NCBI GenBank assembly: GCA_945861065.1
Contig: CAMASI010000005.1
Span: 1-64,000, forward strand
Direction: 5' to 3'
Origin: Klebsiella pneumoniae
Lineage (GTDB): Bacteria; Myxococcota_A; UBA796; GCA-2862545
Length of the DNA stretch: 64,000 bases
The position numbers were made by a program, and so were the translations under genes. Positions 62,053 through 64,000 of the stretch are shown here, piece after piece; positions within the stretch are counted from its first letter, which is position 1, and each line of letters starts with the position of its first letter. The notes below the pieces were generated by a model. It saw only the letters and a program-made list of their open reading frames with translations. It was not told the origin of the DNA and did not search any database.

Positions 62053-62070
62053 AAGCCCCGGTGTCGGTCG

Positions 62071-63441
62071 TCACAGGCGGGGGTAGACCGCCCGAATCTC
62101 GGCAGGCCGAGCCACGAGAAAGTCTTTGAAGCACTGGTTCTGATCGTAGAAGTCCTGAACCGTATACGCCTTCTTCGTGTCTTCTTGCACGTACGGGTCT
62201 AGAAGTGCGACCACCTCATCGATCTGCGCCCCCCAATCCGCGGCCGAAGCATCGACAAGCACATTGATCTCTTCCAGACCCGCCAACACCTCGGCGATGC
62301 AGTCCTCGTCGTTGCGACAATCGGAAGCCACCATTCCGTAGCTGTATTCGCTGATGTCTGTCGCATACGTGTGGCAGCTCGGGGGGTCGCCGGGCGTGCG
62401 CGGACCGGCCCAGCCGAAGGACAGGTCGGTGGACCACGGCATCATGAAGAATTTGTCGAGATCAGGCTCGTGGTAGAGACGGAAGTTGTTGAGGTTCCAC
62501 GAGTAGCTGTCCCAGTGTGCAACCCAGGCCTCCGCCGCCAAAGCACGCGTAAGCGCATGCCAGTCCATGGACTCTTTCATGGCTTCGTTCCACGCCGCGC
62601 CGCTGAGCAGCACATTGTCACACAACGCACCGAGGGCGTCGTGGTTTCCCTCGTCGTCGATGTCCACTTCGAAACAGTTGCAACAATCCATGTCGTGGCC
62701 GAACCCTTCGTACAGGTTGCCCTTGTCGTTGACGAACCACTCATCCATCATCTGTCCGTCGTAGTTCTCGATCAGGGAGTACAAACCGTACAGCTGTTCG
62801 TTGACCACCAACCGGGCATGGCTCGTACGGGGCGCGGCCAGGCCCATGTCGCGGTAGAGCCGATAGGCGTTGGCCTCCGCCGTAAACGAACCATCCCACG
62901 TGAGGTTGTGGAGGTTGAATCGTTTGAGTCCGTCCCACCGAACCGTCTCATCGAAAAAGTCCATCTTGATCTTGAACGAGGGCTTGTCCGTGATTCCTTG
63001 AAAGCTGGATTGGCCCGTCAACTTGATGCCGACCTCCGAAGTGACGCCGTCGGGCGTCGTGAGGTACGCCCCGACATACTCCCCACCGCCCCAAGACTGG
63101 TCGAGAAGAACATCCCAAGAGCCGTCCGGAATCTCCAGCACCAGTTCGTGAACCGTCTGGGTGAAGACGAAATCGCCATCGCCGCCGCCGCCGCCGCCGC
63201 CAGAAGACGTTCCGTCGATCGTCTCGGTATAGACGCCATCCGCGACTTCAGTGGTACCCGTGCCCGGTGTGGTTCCCCCACCGCCGGTGGTGCCTCCGCC
63301 CTGACCTCCCGCTCCGAGGGTCGGATCGGGGAAGCCGCCCGCAGGTTGGCCGATCTGCTGGGGGGCCGGCGCCGAGCATGCCGTGGTCAACGACAGGACA
63401 ACGCATCGCAACACGACCACCTCTGCCCCATTGTATCGCAA
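62071..63441 (-). CDS. CotH-kinase-family lipoprotein
   Basis: 456 residues. Lipoprotein signal ending LTTAC (Cys 22), then a Gly/Thr-rich linker with a run of seven Gly. CotH-type atypical kinase domain from about residue 90: VHELVLEIPDGSWDVLL, IKLTGQSSFQGITDKPSFKI (the conserved G-x-S...KxSFKI), RFNLHNLTWDGSF, RTSHARLVVNEQLYGLYSLI, and the catalytic region HWDSYSWNLNNFRLYHEPD with PWSTDLSFGW. Bacterial CotH proteins phosphorylate secreted proteins using ATP, but here the protein is outside the cytoplasm, so activity depends on an external ATP source. A short CDCC-type Cys cluster (DMDCCNCF) may bind metal. Confidence 0.9.
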   Translation of the reverse strand: MRYNGAEVVVLRCVVLSLTTACSAPAPQQIGQPAGGFPDPTLGAGGQGGGTTGGGGTTPGTGTTEVADGVYTETIDGTSSGGGGGGGDGDFVFTQTVHELVLEIPDGSWDVLLDQSWGGGEYVGAYLTTPDGVTSEVGIKLTGQSSFQGITDKPSFKIKMDFFDETVRWDGLKRFNLHNLTWDGSFTAEANAYRLYRDMGLAAPRTSHARLVVNEQLYGLYSLIENYDGQMMDEWFVNDKGNLYEGFGHDMDCCNCFEVDIDDEGNHDALGALCDNVLLSGAAWNEAMKESMDWHALTRALAAEAWVAHWDSYSWNLNNFRLYHEPDLDKFFMMPWSTDLSFGWAGPRTPGDPPSCHTYATDISEYSYGMVASDCRNDEDCIAEVLAGLEEINVLVDASAADWGAQIDEVVALLDPYVQEDTKKAYTVQDFYDQNQCFKDFLVARPAEIRAVYPRL

Positions 63442-63467
63442 CGTCAGCCGTTTGCGTCAGGCGTAGG

Positions 63468-64000
63468 TCAGGGCGAGTAGGAGATCTCGCTCACACACAG
63501 GTCGTTGAAATCCGACCCGGCACGGACCGTCGTAAACGTCAGCCGGACCCACTCGGTCGCACGCGGCGTGAAACTCACTTTTTGGGGAAGCACAAAGTCT
63601 TTGAGCACGACATCCTGCTTGGACCCGTCGGAGAACGACAGCGATCCGGCAGTCGCCACGCTGCCCTTCTTGTGGATGACACCGCTGCTGCCCATCCCGT
63701 TGAGTAAGTTCAGCGTGCCAACGGTCTGTTTCTTATCAAATCGGACTTCCAGCCACTCGTTGGCGCCGTCCCCCGACTTGTTGCCCTCACACCAGAACGT
63801 GTCTTTGATCCCATCGCCGGCCGTGGGCGCGTCGTAAGCGGAACCATCGTCGCTCGTGAACGTCGAAGACGCCAAAATGGACGCTGCCTTGGCCCATTTG
63901 TCCGGCCCGTCGTCAAACACCTGGATTTCGCTAATCCCGGTGTCGTGAAACACCGTACCGTTGAAAATCTGTTTGATCTGCAATGCGACGCTAGACGTCT
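63468..64000 (-). CDS. Discoidin-like glycan-binding domain protein, 5'-partial
   Basis: At least 177 residues; the frame is open to the window edge (TSSVALQIKQIFNGTVFHD), so the start lies beyond base 64000. The sequence resembles the NADase-type glycan-binding / F5/8-type discoidin fold: GISEIQVFDDGP, AYDAPTAGDGIKDTFWCEG, GANEWLEVRFDKKQTVGTLN, GSLSFSDGSKQDVVLKDF, EWVRLTFTTVRAGSDFNDLC and VSEISYS at the end. Probably an extracellular carbohydrate-binding module, possibly the tail of a larger exported protein. The CotH gene follows 26 bases downstream. Confidence 0.75.
   Translation of the reverse strand, partial: TSSVALQIKQIFNGTVFHDTGISEIQVFDDGPDKWAKAASILASSTFTSDDGSAYDAPTAGDGIKDTFWCEGNKSGDGANEWLEVRFDKKQTVGTLNLLNGMGSSGVIHKKGSVATAGSLSFSDGSKQDVVLKDFVLPQKVSFTPRATEWVRLTFTTVRAGSDFNDLCVSEISYSP

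Overview
The window is dense, high-GC bacterial DNA that fits Myxococcota (former Deltaproteobacteria). The evidence is a MYXO-CTERM-like tail at the end of the protein at 29596-31320, MopE-type and FG-GAP surface lipoproteins, RCC1-type lipoproteins with a Cys-Trp-Gly in most blades, an AgmX/PglI-type C-terminal domain, a Cys-rich lipoprotein ending HCPHAGP, and many lipoproteins with Asp/Thr/Ala linkers. GTG and TTG starts are common, 4-base start/stop overlaps are frequent, and no gene-free stretch exceeds about 211 bases. I see no rRNA, tRNA, CRISPR array, insertion sequence or phage gene.

Layout. 1-10.5 kb: a frameshifted MopE/FG-GAP lipoprotein, a beta-barrel candidate, an NtrC-type sigma54 activator, a TlpA-type thioredoxin coupled to an outer-membrane protein, a von Willebrand A lipoprotein, and an aldehyde dehydrogenase next to a lipoprotein. 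10.6-21.0 kb: the most striking region. Two diverged copies of one three-gene cassette face each other tail to tail: a DUF1588/1592-like lipoprotein with CVGCH, a Tat-exported DUF1501 protein, and a lipoprotein joining a cytochrome-c-like domain to receptor-L/LRR-like repeats. 21.1-28.9 kb: a TetR regulator with a coupled esterase, an ADP-ribosylglycohydrolase, a large cytochrome c / monooxygenase-fold / lamin-tail protein, an O-methyltransferase, a lone receiver domain and small lipoproteins. 28.9-42.2 kb: a MYXO-CTERM FG-GAP protein coupled to a pseudouridine synthase and a cation diffusion facilitator, an ATP-grasp enzyme with a small membrane-anchored partner, a GAF protein with a degenerate GGDEF, a sulfatase-fold lipoprotein, a second aldehyde dehydrogenase, an AgmX-like protein and RNase HI.

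42.2-51.1 kb: an inverted-repeat element, a second and catalytically intact copy of the cytochrome c / copper monooxygenase / lamin-tail protein, a CRTAC1-like FG-GAP protein, a barrel candidate, an Asp-Ala repeat lipoprotein, a MepA-type endopeptidase, an AlkB-fold protein and small secreted proteins. 51.1-58.1 kb: one tightly packed minus-strand operon (MMPL/RND transporter, LolA-like protein, DUF1302-like barrel, two RCC1 lipoproteins), an apparent envelope export system. 58.2-64 kb: a GAF protein, a GMC oxidoreductase with a gluconate-dehydrogenase-subunit-3-like partner, an unknown protein, a second long inverted-repeat element (candidate structured RNA), a CotH-kinase lipoprotein and the end of a discoidin-like protein.

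Overall theme: envelope and extracellular biology. Six proteins carry one CxxCH haem-c site each, and the copper-monooxygenase and cassette families are each present twice.
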